Positions 1 to 11,774 of a stretch of 33,738 nt of DNA are shown here, piece after piece. Numbering within the stretch: position 1 is the stretch's first letter; each line of letters opens with the position of its first letter. Location: NCBI GenBank assembly GCA_020722315.1, contig DYLD01000012.1, forward strand, positions 1 to 33,738, written 5' to 3'. The notes beneath the pieces are model-generated. The model saw nothing but the letters and a program-made list of their open reading frames with translations. It was not told the DNA's origin and made no database searches. A program made the position numbers and the translations under genes. The stretch is from Syntrophus aciditrophicus. Lineage in GTDB: Bacteria > Desulfobacterota > Syntrophia > Syntrophales > UBA5619.

Positions 1-41
1 AGGATCAGCAGCAAAAAGATCCATTTCGTTCGTGTCAGCAT
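1..41 (-). CDS. 5' end of a truncated CDS with a signal-peptide-like N-terminus (MLTRTKWIFLLLI...)
   Basis: Complement of 1-41 reads ATG CTG ACA CGA ACG AAA TGG ATC TTT TTG CTG CTG ATC, preceded by GGAGGA (complement of 45-50). Basic then hydrophobic start; runs off the window edge. Confidence 0.5.
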   Translation of the reverse strand, partial: MLTRTKWIFLLLI

Positions 42-52
42 TTTTCCTCCTT

Positions 53-242
53 GAGACCTTTGAAAAATGCTGCCTGAAGCGCGATTTCAAAGATTTTTCG
101 GGGTACCCCGCCGTCGCAGCAAGACTCTAAAGGCGTTAAAAACGCGAACAATAGAGAGCGGTTAGCCTGTAGAGTCGCTGCGAGAAGCCGCGGGGTCGAA
201 AAAGATTTATGAGTGCGAAAGGCGGCGTTTTGCAAAGTTCTC
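53..242 (+). repeat. Interspersed palindromic element, copy 1 (~190 bp, imperfect terminal inverted repeats)
   Basis: GAGACCTTTGAAAAATGCTGCCT at the left end and GGCGGCGTTTTGCAAAGTTCTC at the right end. Internal blocks GGTACC, GGCGTTAAAAACGCGAAC and CGCGGGGTCGAAAAAGAT are shared with copies 2 and 3. Flanked by TCCTT at 48-52 and 243-247. Confidence 0.9.
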
Positions 243-348
243 TCCTTGAGTCAAATTATCCGACACGTTTTTGCATATATCTAATTTCCTTGTCTTTTGT
301 CCAGATATTTTTCAAGAAGAGGGGCCGAAATCTTTTTTTATGCTTTAT

Positions 349-1539
349 CTATTGACCGCTCTGGAAATTATCGCGCAAGAGTTCTCTGGCAATGATAATC
401 CTGCGGATTTCTGCTGTGCCGGCGCCTATGTCCCATAATTTCTGGTCCAGGTAATGGCGCGACACGGGGTATTCGCTGCAGTAACCGTATCCGCCATGGA
501 TCTGAACGGCGTTTTCAGCGATTCGTGTTCCCATTTCTCCGCAGAAGAGCAATGCACCCGCGGCTTTCCGGTCAAGGTCTGTTCCCTTGCCGCACGTTTT
601 ATTTTCCAGTGAATCGCAATAAGAGGCCGCGCTGTACGCCATCCATTTGGAGGCCATGTATCCGGTGTACATGTCGGCAAGCTTCCCCTGGATGAACTGG
701 AAAGAACCAATGGGTTTTCCGAACTGCGTTCGTTCCTTCGCATACTTGATGCTTAACTCGAGACACGACCGCTGCGCGCCGAGAGAACATCCGCAAAGGG
801 TGATCCGCTCCGTGCAAAGACCGTTGGTAAGAACCGCGACCCCCTGGTTATAACCGCCGATCAGGTTTTCTTCGGGCAGTTCCATATTGTCGAACGTCAA
901 GAGTCCTGTCGGGGAGGTTCTCATACCCCATTTGTGGATCTTATCGACGGAGAAGCCTTTGACGTCCTTTGTCAGAAAATAAAAGGCCGATATGCCATGC
1001 GGCCCGAGTTCCGGATTCGTTTTTGCGTAGAAAACAACCACATCGGCGACGGGGCCGTTTGTTATGAATGTTTTGCTCCCGTTGATGATGTAATGGTCGC
1101 CGGACTTTGTGGCTCTGGTTGTCATTCCCATTGCATCGGAGCCGGCATTTGGCTCTGTGATTCCAAGACATCCGATGTATTCGCCGCTGCAGGCCTTTGG
1201 CAGGATGTCCATTTTTTGTTGTTCGGACGCGTTCCTGCGAAAATTGTCGAAACAGAGGGTCTGGCTGGCGCCGACGGTCATCGAAAGGGCGCTGCTGACC
1301 CGTGCAATTGTTTCATACACCAGAAGCGTGTCTACATACCCCAGACCGGCGCCCCCGTATTTTTCCTCATAGGCGATCCCGTTCACGCCTAGTTTTCCGA
1401 GTTCTTTAAACAGATCGGGCGGCATCCGGTCTTCCTCGTAGAGTTTCTCCATCTGCGGCTCCAACCAGGCTGACGCCCATTTCCAAACCGAGTCTTCGAG
1501 CATTTTCTGTTCCGGTGCAAGATCAAAACAAAGGGACAT
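349..1539 (-). CDS. Acyl-CoA dehydrogenase, isovaleryl-CoA-dehydrogenase-like
   Basis: ACAD motifs GITEPNAGSD, WGMRTSPTG, KERTQFGKPI, QIHGGYGY, IGAGTAEIRR. ORF track starts at a GTG (1545); ATG at 1539 sits 8 nt from GAAAGGAG. Confidence 0.92.
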   Translation of the reverse strand: MSLCFDLAPEQKMLEDSVWKWASAWLEPQMEKLYEEDRMPPDLFKELGKLGVNGIAYEEKYGGAGLGYVDTLLVYETIARVSSALSMTVGASQTLCFDNFRRNASEQQKMDILPKACSGEYIGCLGITEPNAGSDAMGMTTRATKSGDHYIINGSKTFITNGPVADVVVFYAKTNPELGPHGISAFYFLTKDVKGFSVDKIHKWGMRTSPTGLLTFDNMELPEENLIGGYNQGVAVLTNGLCTERITLCGCSLGAQRSCLELSIKYAKERTQFGKPIGSFQFIQGKLADMYTGYMASKWMAYSAASYCDSLENKTCGKGTDLDRKAAGALLFCGEMGTRIAENAVQIHGGYGYCSEYPVSRHYLDQKLWDIGAGTAEIRRIIIARELLRDNFQSGQ

Positions 1540-1962
1540 AAACACTTCTCCTTTCTAAGTATTTAATCGGAGGCTTGCATAACCAAGAAATTCCGTTTCT
1601 TCTTCGAATATCAACGAGGCGCTCACGATCAAGCTCCCTCTTTTAAAGATCGTCTGGAACGTCAGGCTACTGTATGGAAGCATTTTCCTGTTCGTTTGCA
1701 CGTTTTAAAAATGTCAAAATTCCTTACTATTTTTTATTCGTGTAATCAAGCTCTATATGCACTCGAAAGGAAATGGTCTTTTTCTACTTAACCCCTGGGG
1801 GGAGTGGTTGGCCCTGCAACATGTTTCGGAGGCAGTACATGGGGATATCTCCGGATTGTGCTTGGATCTTCTATTTTCTCTGTTGCAAGATGTTGTTGAG
1901 ATGTTATATAAACAATACGTAAACGTTGAAGAGAGGCTTCCCTCGCGCGTAAGGAAACCTTT

Positions 1963-2226
1963 TTGATCGGCTTAAATATCAGGGGTATAAAAAGGCAAAT
2001 GGCCGAAATGGATAGGAATGCCGTTTTGATCAAGGAGATGCAGGCAAGAATCGACCGGAAACTCAAGGAAGGCGAGGTCGAGATCGTTGCCTACTGGAAA
2101 GACCAGATCGACCGGATATCGGCCGTCAAGCCGGAAGGTCTGGCCGCGCTGCAGCAGCAACTGAAAAATATTTCCGAGATGATGGGTAATCGTCTCCGCG
2201 TTCTTAAAAGAGAACTTCGTGACTGA
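1963..2226 (+). CDS. Small hypothetical coiled/helical protein (87 aa)
   Basis: ORF with a TTG start at 1963 and AAGGAA upstream, or ATG at 1999. Charged helical composition; no family recognised. Confidence 0.45.
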   Translation: MIGLNIRGIKRQMAEMDRNAVLIKEMQARIDRKLKEGEVEIVAYWKDQIDRISAVKPEGLAALQQQLKNISEMMGNRLRVLKRELRD

Positions 2227-2263
2227 TTGGGGTTCGAGGAAACACACTTTCAAGGTTTTCGTC

Positions 2264-2456
2264 GAGACCTTTGAAACATGCTGCCTGAAGCGCTATTGAT
2301 TTTTCTTAGGTACCCTACCGTCTTGAGCAAGGCTCTACAGGCGTTAAGAACGCGAACTATCCCAGAGCGTTTAGCCTTCTAGAGCCATGTCCAGAGACGC
2401 CGCGGGGTCGAAAAAGATTTGATCAGCATAAAAAGGCGGCGTTTTTTAAAAGGTCT
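2264..2456 (+). repeat. Interspersed palindromic element, copy 2
   Basis: GAGACCTTTGAAACATGCTGCCTGAAGCGC ... GGCGTTAAGAACGCGAACTAT ... GCCGCGGGGTCGAAAAAGATTTGATCAGC ... AAGGCGGCGTTTTTTAAAAGGTCTT; aligns to copies 1 and 3 over its full length. Confidence 0.9.
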
Positions 2457-2491
2457 TTGATTGTGACTCGTTGTAGGCAGGATGGTTTTCG

Positions 2492-3085
2492 ATGGTGAAG
2501 GAGATAGTGGAATTTCTTTTTGAGACAACCATGCTCAGAAAAACGCCGCGGAGTGGTTTTCAGTTCCTCGGCACGGGTTCCGAGTCGGTGGCCGAACATC
2601 TTTTGAGTACGGTGTATATCGGTTATGTCCTCTGCAAGATGGAACCCGACGTCGACGAATTGAAGGTTTTGAAATTGTGTTTGATGCACGATCTTCCCGA
2701 GGCACGTACAGGTGACATGAATTATGTGAACAAGAAATACGTAGCTGTTGACGAAAAAAAGGCCGTCCGGGAGATTGCCGCCCCTCTTTTCTTCGGCGGT
2801 GAGATAGAAGAGGCACTTGATGAATTCAACAGGCGCGAAAGCAGAGAGGCGTTTTTGGCCAGGGATGCCGATCAGCTTGCTTTGATACTCCATTTAAAGG
2901 AATGCGGCGATTTGGGAAATAAGTACACCAAGGAATGGCTTGATTTTGCCATCCAGCGCCTGTCAACGGAAACGGGGCGTAAACTGGCTACTACGATTCT
3001 GGAAACGGATCATTCTGCGTGGTGGTTTAAGGAAAAGAGCGATTGGTGGATTAACGGAAACAACAAGAACGAAAAGGATCAGTAG
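2492..3085 (+). CDS. HD-domain hydrolase (YfbR/HDDC2-like 5'-nucleotidase family)
   Basis: SESVAEHLLSTVY, LMHDLPEARTGD and DADQLALILHLKE match the HD-domain layout (H...HD...D). Confidence 0.85.
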   Translation: MVKEIVEFLFETTMLRKTPRSGFQFLGTGSESVAEHLLSTVYIGYVLCKMEPDVDELKVLKLCLMHDLPEARTGDMNYVNKKYVAVDEKKAVREIAAPLFFGGEIEEALDEFNRRESREAFLARDADQLALILHLKECGDLGNKYTKEWLDFAIQRLSTETGRKLATTILETDHSAWWFKEKSDWWINGNNKNEKDQ

Positions 3086-3170
3086 CCTTTTTTGATCATA
3101 TCGCCGCTTCGATCAATTTTTTTGCGTATCCTAAGCATCCGCGAAAAGAATAAAAAGGATTGAGGTTTTT

Positions 3171-3794
3171 ATGTCCACGAAAAGACAAAAAAGATATGCC
3201 GAGATAAAATATAAGAAAACAAAGAAAACCAAGAGGACGGCTGTTCTGTCGGTCATTGTCGTTGTTTCCGTTGTTTTTCTTGCGGTTCTTTTCATCGCGA
3301 TTTTCGACTATGTTTTCCCCCCCGCCGGTGATAAGCGCGCCGGGGAAACGAGAAGGGACAAGAAAGAGTTCACGCTGTTTTTTTCCGATGCGGAGGAACG
3401 TTTCCTGCTTCCCGAAAAGCGTTTTTTACCGAAGGAGAACACGCTCGAAAAACAGGCTACAGAAATAGTGGTTTCGCTGCTTTCAGGGTCGAAGACCGGT
3501 CTCGTGAATACGTTTCCGAACGGAGCCGAACTGAACAGCGTAAAGAGGGAAGGGGAAGATACGCTTGTGGTCGATTTCCGGGAGAGTCTCGTAAAAAACC
3601 ATCCCGGTGGAAGCTCTGCGGAGATGGCGACGATCTATTCCCTTGCAAATACGTTAACGGCCAATTTTCCTGAAATTAAAAAAGTGAAGATTTTGATTGA
3701 AGGCAAGCAGAGGGAATCCCTTAAGGGACACATCGGACTTCGCGAAGCGTTTTATGCGAACAACGATATGATTTCACCGGCGCGTTCCAAATAA
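3171..3794 (+). CDS. GerMN-domain protein with N-terminal transmembrane helix
   Basis: Basic N-terminus then hydrophobic segment [26 protein letters not shown]-terminal half ([41 protein letters not shown]...[23 protein letters not shown]) is GerMN-like. Confidence 0.8.
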   Translation: MSTKRQKRYAEIKYKKTKKTKRTAVLSVIVVVSVVFLAVLFIAIFDYVFPPAGDKRAGETRRDKKEFTLFFSDAEERFLLPEKRFLPKENTLEKQATEIVVSLLSGSKTGLVNTFPNGAELNSVKREGEDTLVVDFRESLVKNHPGGSSAEMATIYSLANTLTANFPEIKKVKILIEGKQRESLKGHIGLREAFYANNDMISPARSK

Positions 3795-3834
3795 GCGCCG
3801 CGTGAGGCTCCCGGACGGTTCTTGGGATGGACAT

Positions 3835-5874
3835 ATGGCAGGCAAGGCGAGGCTCTCGCGTATCAGGAACATAGGCATAGCCGCTCACATCGACGCGGGC
3901 AAGACGACCGTCACGGAGAGAATCCTTTTCTATACGGGCAAGTCCTACAAAATGGGCGAAGTGCACGACGGTGAAGCCGTTATGGATTGGATGCCGCAGG
4001 AACAGGAAAGGGGGATCACGATTACCTCAGCGGTTACAACGTGCCTGTGGGCAAACCATGAAATCCACCTCATAGATACACCGGGCCATGTGGATTTTAC
4101 AATCGAGGTCGAACGCTGTCTCAGGGTTCTTGACGGGGCTGTTGTCGTTTTCTGCGCTGTCGGCGGCGTGGAACCTCAGTCGGAGACCGTATGGCGTCAG
4201 GCAGACCGGTACGGCGTTCCCAAGGTGGCTTTTATCAATAAGATGGATAGAATCGGTGCGGACTACTGGGGAACGATACAGCAGATGGCAAAACGATTCG
4301 ACTCCGTGCCGTTGCCGATACAAATCCCGCTAGGATCTCAAGATTCGTTTAAAGGCATTATCGATTTAATCCGGATGCAGGCGCTTACATGGGATGAATC
4401 TACGAAGGGATTGTCTTATCAATACGAGGATATTCCCGAACACATCCTTCCTGAGGCAATCGAGCATCGGGAAAAAATGATTTCACTGTTGTCTGATCTC
4501 GACGATGAAATCGCGGAGAAGTATCTTGAAGGAACACAGATCGGCGATAAAGAGATCAATCTGGCGATCAGGAAAGCGGCTATTTCACTGAAAGTTGTCC
4601 CTGTGCTGTGCGGCGCGGCCTTGAAGAATAAGGGTGTGCAGCCGCTGCTCGATGCGGTTGTCCACTATCTTCCTTCTCCTGAGGATATTCCCCCCGTAAA
4701 GGGAATCAACCCCACCACTAAACAGGAGGAATTCCGCCTCAGCAGCGAAAAGGAGCATCTTGCGGCCCTGGCTTTTAAAATCATGCAGGATGAGGGGAGG
4801 AAGTTAACTTACCTGCGTTTGTATTCCGGACGGATCAGCTCCGGGGATGAACTCTACAACGCGAACCGCCGGAAAAGAGAGAAAATTGCCCGTATCTTGA
4901 AGATGCATGCCAACAAACGCGAACGGATCGAAAGTGCACAAGCCGGTGATATTGTAGCGGTTATGGGGTTAAAAGATGTGATGACAGGGGATACGATTTG
5001 CAGTGAGACAAACCCAATCCTGCTGGAGCCGATTGATTTTTACGAGCCGGTGATCAGCATGGCGGTTGAAGCGAAGACGCCTGCCGATCAGGAGAAGCTT
5101 ATCGCCGCCTTGAGTAAGCTGATGGACGAAGATCCCACGCTCAGAGTCAAATACGATGACGAGACGACGCAAACGGTTATTTCCGGCATGGGCGAGCTGC
5201 ATCTTGAGATCATTACGGATCGACTGCTTCGGGAATTCAATACACGGATCAATATCGGCAAACCAAAGGTCGTGCACCGTGAGACCATTCAAAAAAGGGT
5301 GGAATCGGAGGGGGTTTTTGACAGAGAATTGGCGGAAAAAAGGCAATTCGGTAATGTCAGGCTTCTGTTGGAACCCCTGAAAAGGGGAGGCGGCGTCGAG
5401 ATCATCCGTCATCTCGACGAAAACACGCTGTTTACCGAGGAGATGCTTTCGGCAATCGAGGAGGGCATCAAAGAGGGCCTGCAGAGCGGTGCTGTAGCGG
5501 GTTACCCGGTTATTGACATTCGCGTAATCATGACCGGTGGTGTTGTCAGGGAAGGCGACACGACCGCGGTCGCCTGCAGGATAGCGGCCGCGACAGCCTT
5601 GAGAGACGGGGTTCGAAAGGCCGATCCCGTTCTGCTTGATCCCGTCATGCGTGTGGATGTTATCACGCCCGCGGAATACACCGGGGAGGTCATCGGGGAC
5701 ATCAACGCCAGAAAGGGAGAGATACAGGAGATTTCCCCGAAGGGTTCTATAAGCGAAATCAAGGCGAAGGTTCCGCTGAAGGCAATGTTCGGCTATTCGA
5801 CTGACCTTCGCTCCGCTACACAGGGGAGGGCCGTTTTTACGATGCAGTTTTTGTCTTACGATAAAGTCGGTTGA
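3835..5874 (+). CDS. Translation elongation factor G (stand-alone paralog)
   Basis: GTPase motifs [27 protein letters not shown] and QEQERGITI; full-length five-domain EF-G. ORF track starts at GTG 3802; [18 protein letters not shown] begins at ATG 3835. Confidence 0.93.
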   Translation: MAGKARLSRIRNIGIAAHIDAGKTTVTERILFYTGKSYKMGEVHDGEAVMDWMPQEQERGITITSAVTTCLWANHEIHLIDTPGHVDFTIEVERCLRVLDGAVVVFCAVGGVEPQSETVWRQADRYGVPKVAFINKMDRIGADYWGTIQQMAKRFDSVPLPIQIPLGSQDSFKGIIDLIRMQALTWDESTKGLSYQYEDIPEHILPEAIEHREKMISLLSDLDDEIAEKYLEGTQIGDKEINLAIRKAAISLKVVPVLCGAALKNKGVQPLLDAVVHYLPSPEDIPPVKGINPTTKQEEFRLSSEKEHLAALAFKIMQDEGRKLTYLRLYSGRISSGDELYNANRRKREKIARILKMHANKRERIESAQAGDIVAVMGLKDVMTGDTICSETNPILLEPIDFYEPVISMAVEAKTPADQEKLIAALSKLMDEDPTLRVKYDDETTQTVISGMGELHLEIITDRLLREFNTRINIGKPKVVHRETIQKRVESEGVFDRELAEKRQFGNVRLLLEPLKRGGGVEIIRHLDENTLFTEEMLSAIEEGIKEGLQSGAVAGYPVIDIRVIMTGGVVREGDTTAVACRIAAATALRDGVRKADPVLLDPVMRVDVITPAEYTGEVIGDINARKGEIQEISPKGSISEIKAKVPLKAMFGYSTDLRSATQGRAVFTMQFLSYDKVG

Positions 5875-5918
5875 TCCCCTATTTTTTTCACCTGTCCCTT
5901 TATTTCAAGCTCATCTTA

Positions 5919-5951
5919 AGACCTTTGAGACCTTTGCAAACCGCCGCCCTC
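5919..5951 (-). repeat. Truncated end of the interspersed element (solo terminal repeat)
   Basis: GAGACCTTTGCAAACCGCCGCCCT (5927-5950) matches the right-end terminal repeat (GAGACCTTTGCAAAACGCCGCCTT) at 22 of 24 positions. AGACCTTTG is tandemly duplicated at 5919-5927 and 5928-5936. Confidence 0.65.
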
Positions 5952-5987
5952 GAAGTGCAAAGGCAAAATGTGTTCATTCCGAATTTA

Positions 5988-6027
5988 CAACAAAAGGCGC
6001 CCCAAATGCAGGAAGCGCCTTTTGTTG
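5988..6027. terminator. Bidirectional intrinsic terminator between convergent genes
   Basis: 13-bp perfect inverted repeat CAACAAAAGGCGC (5988-6000) / GCGCCTTTTGTTG (6015-6027) between the EF-G (+) and pyrophosphatase (-) 3' ends, with A/T-rich outer arms. Confidence 0.8.
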
Positions 6028-6044
6028 CGGATGCGATTGAGACT

Positions 6045-8486
<2,442 letters not shown>

Positions 8487-8585
8487 GATCTAATCCTCCT
8501 CGAATAAGTTGATTTCAAGTCGTCCACTTGAGTATGCGATTTCAAAACCGTCCCCGCTGACAGCAATCAACGATTGTCCTGGACT

Positions 8586-9182
8586 TTAGTATTTTTCGTT
8601 TTTGGCGATTTGTTTCCTTTCCCTGAGATTGTATTTTCTCATCGCAGCATGAATGTCGGAAGTAAGGATATCACCTACGGCTTCCGCAGCCTTTTGAATC
8701 AAGCCGGGAAGGGCATCCTCCTCTTCGGGTGAAAAGGGGGCAAGAACATATTCCTCAACCATCGATTTACGTTCCGGTCTTCCGATTCCGAACCTGACGC
8801 GGAGAAAATCTCTGTCGCCGAGGTTTTCGATCAATGAAAGCAGCCCCTTGTGTCCTCCGTGTCCTCCCCCTTTTTTCAGGCGGATCGTTTGAAACGGCAA
8901 ATCCAGATCATCATGTATCACGATCAAATCTTCCATTCCTATTCTGAAATAGTTTCTGAGCCGGTTCACGGAGATGCCGCTCAAATTCATATAGGTTTGA
9001 GGTTCGGCAAGGGTAACGGCCTCCCTGTTTATTTTCCCTTTTCCGATGATCGAATCGAAAAGCCTCTGGTTCATCGAAATGCCGTGCAAATCCGAAAAGC
9101 GCTCAACAATCATGAAACCGGCGTTATGTTTGCTTTTTCGGTATTGTGTGCCCGGATTGCCCAGTCCCACGATCAGCTTCAA
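8586..9182 (-). CDS. pth: Peptidyl-tRNA hydrolase
   Basis: MKLIVGLGNPGTQYRKSKHNAGFMIVERF; YMNLSG; IHDDLDLPF; KGGGHGGHKGLLS. Confidence 0.96.
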   Translation of the reverse strand: MKLIVGLGNPGTQYRKSKHNAGFMIVERFSDLHGISMNQRLFDSIIGKGKINREAVTLAEPQTYMNLSGISVNRLRNYFRIGMEDLIVIHDDLDLPFQTIRLKKGGGHGGHKGLLSLIENLGDRDFLRVRFGIGRPERKSMVEEYVLAPFSPEEEDALPGLIQKAAEAVGDILTSDIHAAMRKYNLRERKQIAKNEKY

Positions 9183-9212
9183 AGGATGCTTCTCCCTGGG
9201 ATCCAGGTTTCG

Positions 9213-9857
9213 TCAGACCGCGCTTTGGGGTTTAGTCTCGGTTACTTCCGAAGGAGCTTCTTCACCTTCCGGTTGTTCCGTCTCCGGCGCCGCCGCCACT
9301 TTTACCTCGTACACGATCGCGATTCCTACATCCCCGTGATCAATGACAGAAATCCCCTGCGGGAGGGGAATATCCTTTACCTTTAGAGATCCGCCTATTT
9401 CCAGGCCGGAAATATCTATGTCAATGTGGTCGGGAAGATCCGTGGGGAGACACGAAATTTTGAGTTCCCGTTTTAAATGCTGGAGCTCACCGCCCTTCGT
9501 TACACCAACCGGGATGCCCATGAAATTGAGGGGGATATCGACCGTCAGCTTTTGATCCATGCTGATTTCGTAAAAATCGGCATGATAAAGCCGCCCGCCC
9601 ACCGGCTTGTACTGTAATTCTTTCAGGATGGAAATCTTTTCGTTCTGTTTGTTTCCGTCAATGGTCAGCTTGATAAAATGTTTTTCCTTTTTCTCGCGAA
9701 TGATTTTTTGCAGCTTCGATTCCTCAATGGTAATGGGGACGGCTGATTTTCCCCTGCCGTAAACAACCGCCGGAATAAGCCCTTCCATCCTGAAGCGTCT
9801 TGACGGCCCTTTGCCGGATTGTTTTCTTGTCGTGGCGTTTAATTCAATGGCCTCCAT
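9213..9857 (-). CDS. rplY: 50S ribosomal protein L25 (general stress protein Ctc type)
   Basis: GPSRRFRMEGLIPAVVYGRGK, FYEISMDQKLTVDIPLNFMG, C-terminal TL5/Ctc domain; lies between prs and pth. Confidence 0.93.
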   Translation of the reverse strand: MEAIELNATTRKQSGKGPSRRFRMEGLIPAVVYGRGKSAVPITIEESKLQKIIREKKEKHFIKLTIDGNKQNEKISILKELQYKPVGGRLYHADFYEISMDQKLTVDIPLNFMGIPVGVTKGGELQHLKRELKISCLPTDLPDHIDIDISGLEIGGSLKVKDIPLPQGISVIDHGDVGIAIVYEVKVAAAPETEQPEGEEAPSEVTETKPQSAV

Positions 9858-9866
9858 GTATTCCTC

Positions 9867-10799
9867 CTAAATAAATAATGAACTTACCGAGTCGTTGTAA
9901 TAGATTCTCCGGATGGCCTCGCTGAGAAGCCCTGATACCGAAAGGACCTTGATTTTGTCGCAGGACTTTGCGTTTTCATTAAGCGGGATCGTGTCGGTCA
10001 CGATGACCTCCTTGATGACCGACCTCCGGATCCTTTCGATTGCCGGTCCGGAGAGCACCGGGTGCGTGCAGCATACAGCGATCTCAAGCGCCCCTTCTTT
10101 GGCTAGCGCCTCTGATGCCTGAACGACGGTTCCGGCGGTATCTATCATATCGTCCAGCACGATAATCCTCATATTGCTTACGTGCCCTATAATGTTCATA
10201 ACCTGGGCCTCGTTGGGGCCTTCTCTTCGTTTATCGATGATAGCGAGGCTTGCTCCCAGACGTTTGGCAAACGCGCGGGCGCGTTCGACCCCCCCGGAAT
10301 CCGGGGAGACGACGACAGTCTCGTTTCCCTGATAGGTATAGCGAAAATATTCGATCAGTATCGGTGTTGCAAAGAGGTTGTCAACGGGGATATTGAAGAA
10401 CCCCTGAATCTGCCCCGCGTGGAGGTCCATGGCCATAACGCGGTTTGCCCCGGCCTGCGTGATCAAATCTGCGACCAGCTTCGCGCTTATCGGAGCGCGG
10501 GGAACCACCTTGCGATCCTGTCTGGCATATCCGTAATATGGGATCACCGCGGTGATCCTATCGGCCGAGGCCCTGCGCAGCGCGTCGATCATGATCAAAA
10601 GCTCCATCAAGGCAACGTTTACCGGCGGACAGGTCGGCTGGATGATAAAGACATCCATTCCCCTGACATTCTCATTAATTTCCACACGGGTTTCACCGTC
10701 ACTGAACGCCATGACATTGGCTTTGCCAAGGGATATGCCGAGGTTTTGGGCTATTTTTTTTGCGAGCTCGGTATTCGCATTTCCGGTAAAGATTCTCAT
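9867..10799 (-). CDS. prs: Ribose-phosphate pyrophosphokinase
   Basis: [76 protein letters not shown] track extends to 10811. Confidence 0.96.
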   Translation of the reverse strand: MRIFTGNANTELAKKIAQNLGISLGKANVMAFSDGETRVEINENVRGMDVFIIQPTCPPVNVALMELLIMIDALRRASADRITAVIPYYGYARQDRKVVPRAPISAKLVADLITQAGANRVMAMDLHAGQIQGFFNIPVDNLFATPILIEYFRYTYQGNETVVVSPDSGGVERARAFAKRLGASLAIIDKRREGPNEAQVMNIIGHVSNMRIIVLDDMIDTAGTVVQASEALAKEGALEIAVCCTHPVLSGPAIERIRRSVIKEVIVTDTIPLNENAKSCDKIKVLSVSGLLSEAIRRIYYNDSVSSLFI

Positions 10800-10845
10800 T
10801 CTTTCAAGCATATAAGCACCCTAAGATCCCTGAATGGAACATGAT

Positions 10846-10920
10846 TGGCTGGGGCGGGAGGATTCGAACCTCCGAATGCAGGATCCAAATTCCTGTGTCT
10901 TACCGCTTGACGACACCCCA
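10846..10920 (-). tRNA. tRNA-Gln (anticodon TTG)
   Basis: Complement reads TGGGGTGTCGTCAAGCGGTAAGACACAGGAATTTGGATCCTGCATTCGGAGGTTCGAATCCTCCCGCCCCAGCCA: cloverleaf, anticodon loop ATTTGGA, T-loop TTCGAAT, encoded CCA. Confidence 0.95.
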
Positions 10921-10937
10921 GTTTTACCCCCGGCAGA

Positions 10938-11774
10938 TTAAACGGGACGGGCGTCGAAAACGAGCCATCCCTTTTCCAAGACCGCGGTTCTTTTGACCCT
11001 TGCGGAGGCTTGATTGTTTTTGAAAATACCGAACACCGTCGGTCCGCTTCCCGTCATCAATGCCCCCAGCGCGCCGTTTTTAAGCAGAAAGGCCTTTATT
11101 TCGTTTACGACAGGATAAAGGGTGCTCACAACCCCCTCCAAATCGTTTGCGAGGCCCGCTGCCACTTCTTGTATGCTAGAAAAGCGTGGAATGCTATAAT
11201 TTCTTCGTTTTTTTGTCAATCCCCAATTCAGCCCTTCGTATACCTCGTGCGTAGAAACCGGGAAGCCGGGATTGATCAGTACGAACGACATACGCGGCAG
11301 GGGCGGAGCCTCCTGGAGCTTTTCTCCTCTGCCGGACACCCATGCGGTTTTTCCAAAAACAAAAAAGGGGACATCAGCCCCCAACGTTTCGCCGAGTCGC
11401 ATCAAATCATTTTTTGTCAGCGCGGTTTTGTGTATTTCGTTGAGCGTCATAAGGGTTGTCGCCGCATTGGAACTGCCCCCTCCCAGCCCGGCGCCCAGCG
11501 GTATACGTTTATGTATTCCTATCCTGATTCCGGGAGTGATACCTGTGCGGGCATAGAAGGCCGCCGCCGCGCGATAAACCAGGTTTTTTTCGTCAACCGG
11601 AAGATCGTCTCGCGAACAGCTCAGGACTATTCCGGTTTTTTGGGGTGAGAAACGCAGTTCATCGTAAAGGGTGATTAACTGCATCAATGAGGTGATGTCG
11701 TGGTAACCGTCCTTGCGCCTGCGGTTGACTCTCAGGTAAAGGTTGATCTTTGCGGGCGATTTTTTTTTGATCAC
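10938..11774 (-). CDS. ispE: 4-diphosphocytidyl-2-C-methyl-D-erythritol kinase
   Basis: SPAKINLYLRVNRRRKDGYHDITSLMQ; IPLGAGLGGGSSNAATTL; LMTGSGPTVFGIF (GHMP kinase). Confidence 0.95.
   Translation of the reverse strand: MIKKKSPAKINLYLRVNRRRKDGYHDITSLMQLITLYDELRFSPQKTGIVLSCSRDDLPVDEKNLVYRAAAAFYARTGITPGIRIGIHKRIPLGAGLGGGSSNAATTLMTLNEIHKTALTKNDLMRLGETLGADVPFFVFGKTAWVSGRGEKLQEAPPLPRMSFVLINPGFPVSTHEVYEGLNWGLTKKRRNYSIPRFSSIQEVAAGLANDLEGVVSTLYPVVNEIKAFLLKNGALGALMTGSGPTVFGIFKNNQASARVKRTAVLEKGWLVFDARPV

Noticed and set aside
35-235. 66-aa minus-strand ORF
   Set aside because: Lies almost entirely within repeat copy 1; copies 2 and 3 do not keep an equivalent frame.
9046-9386. Plus-strand ORFs over pth and rplY
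   Set aside because: Antisense to well-supported genes with no domain signal.
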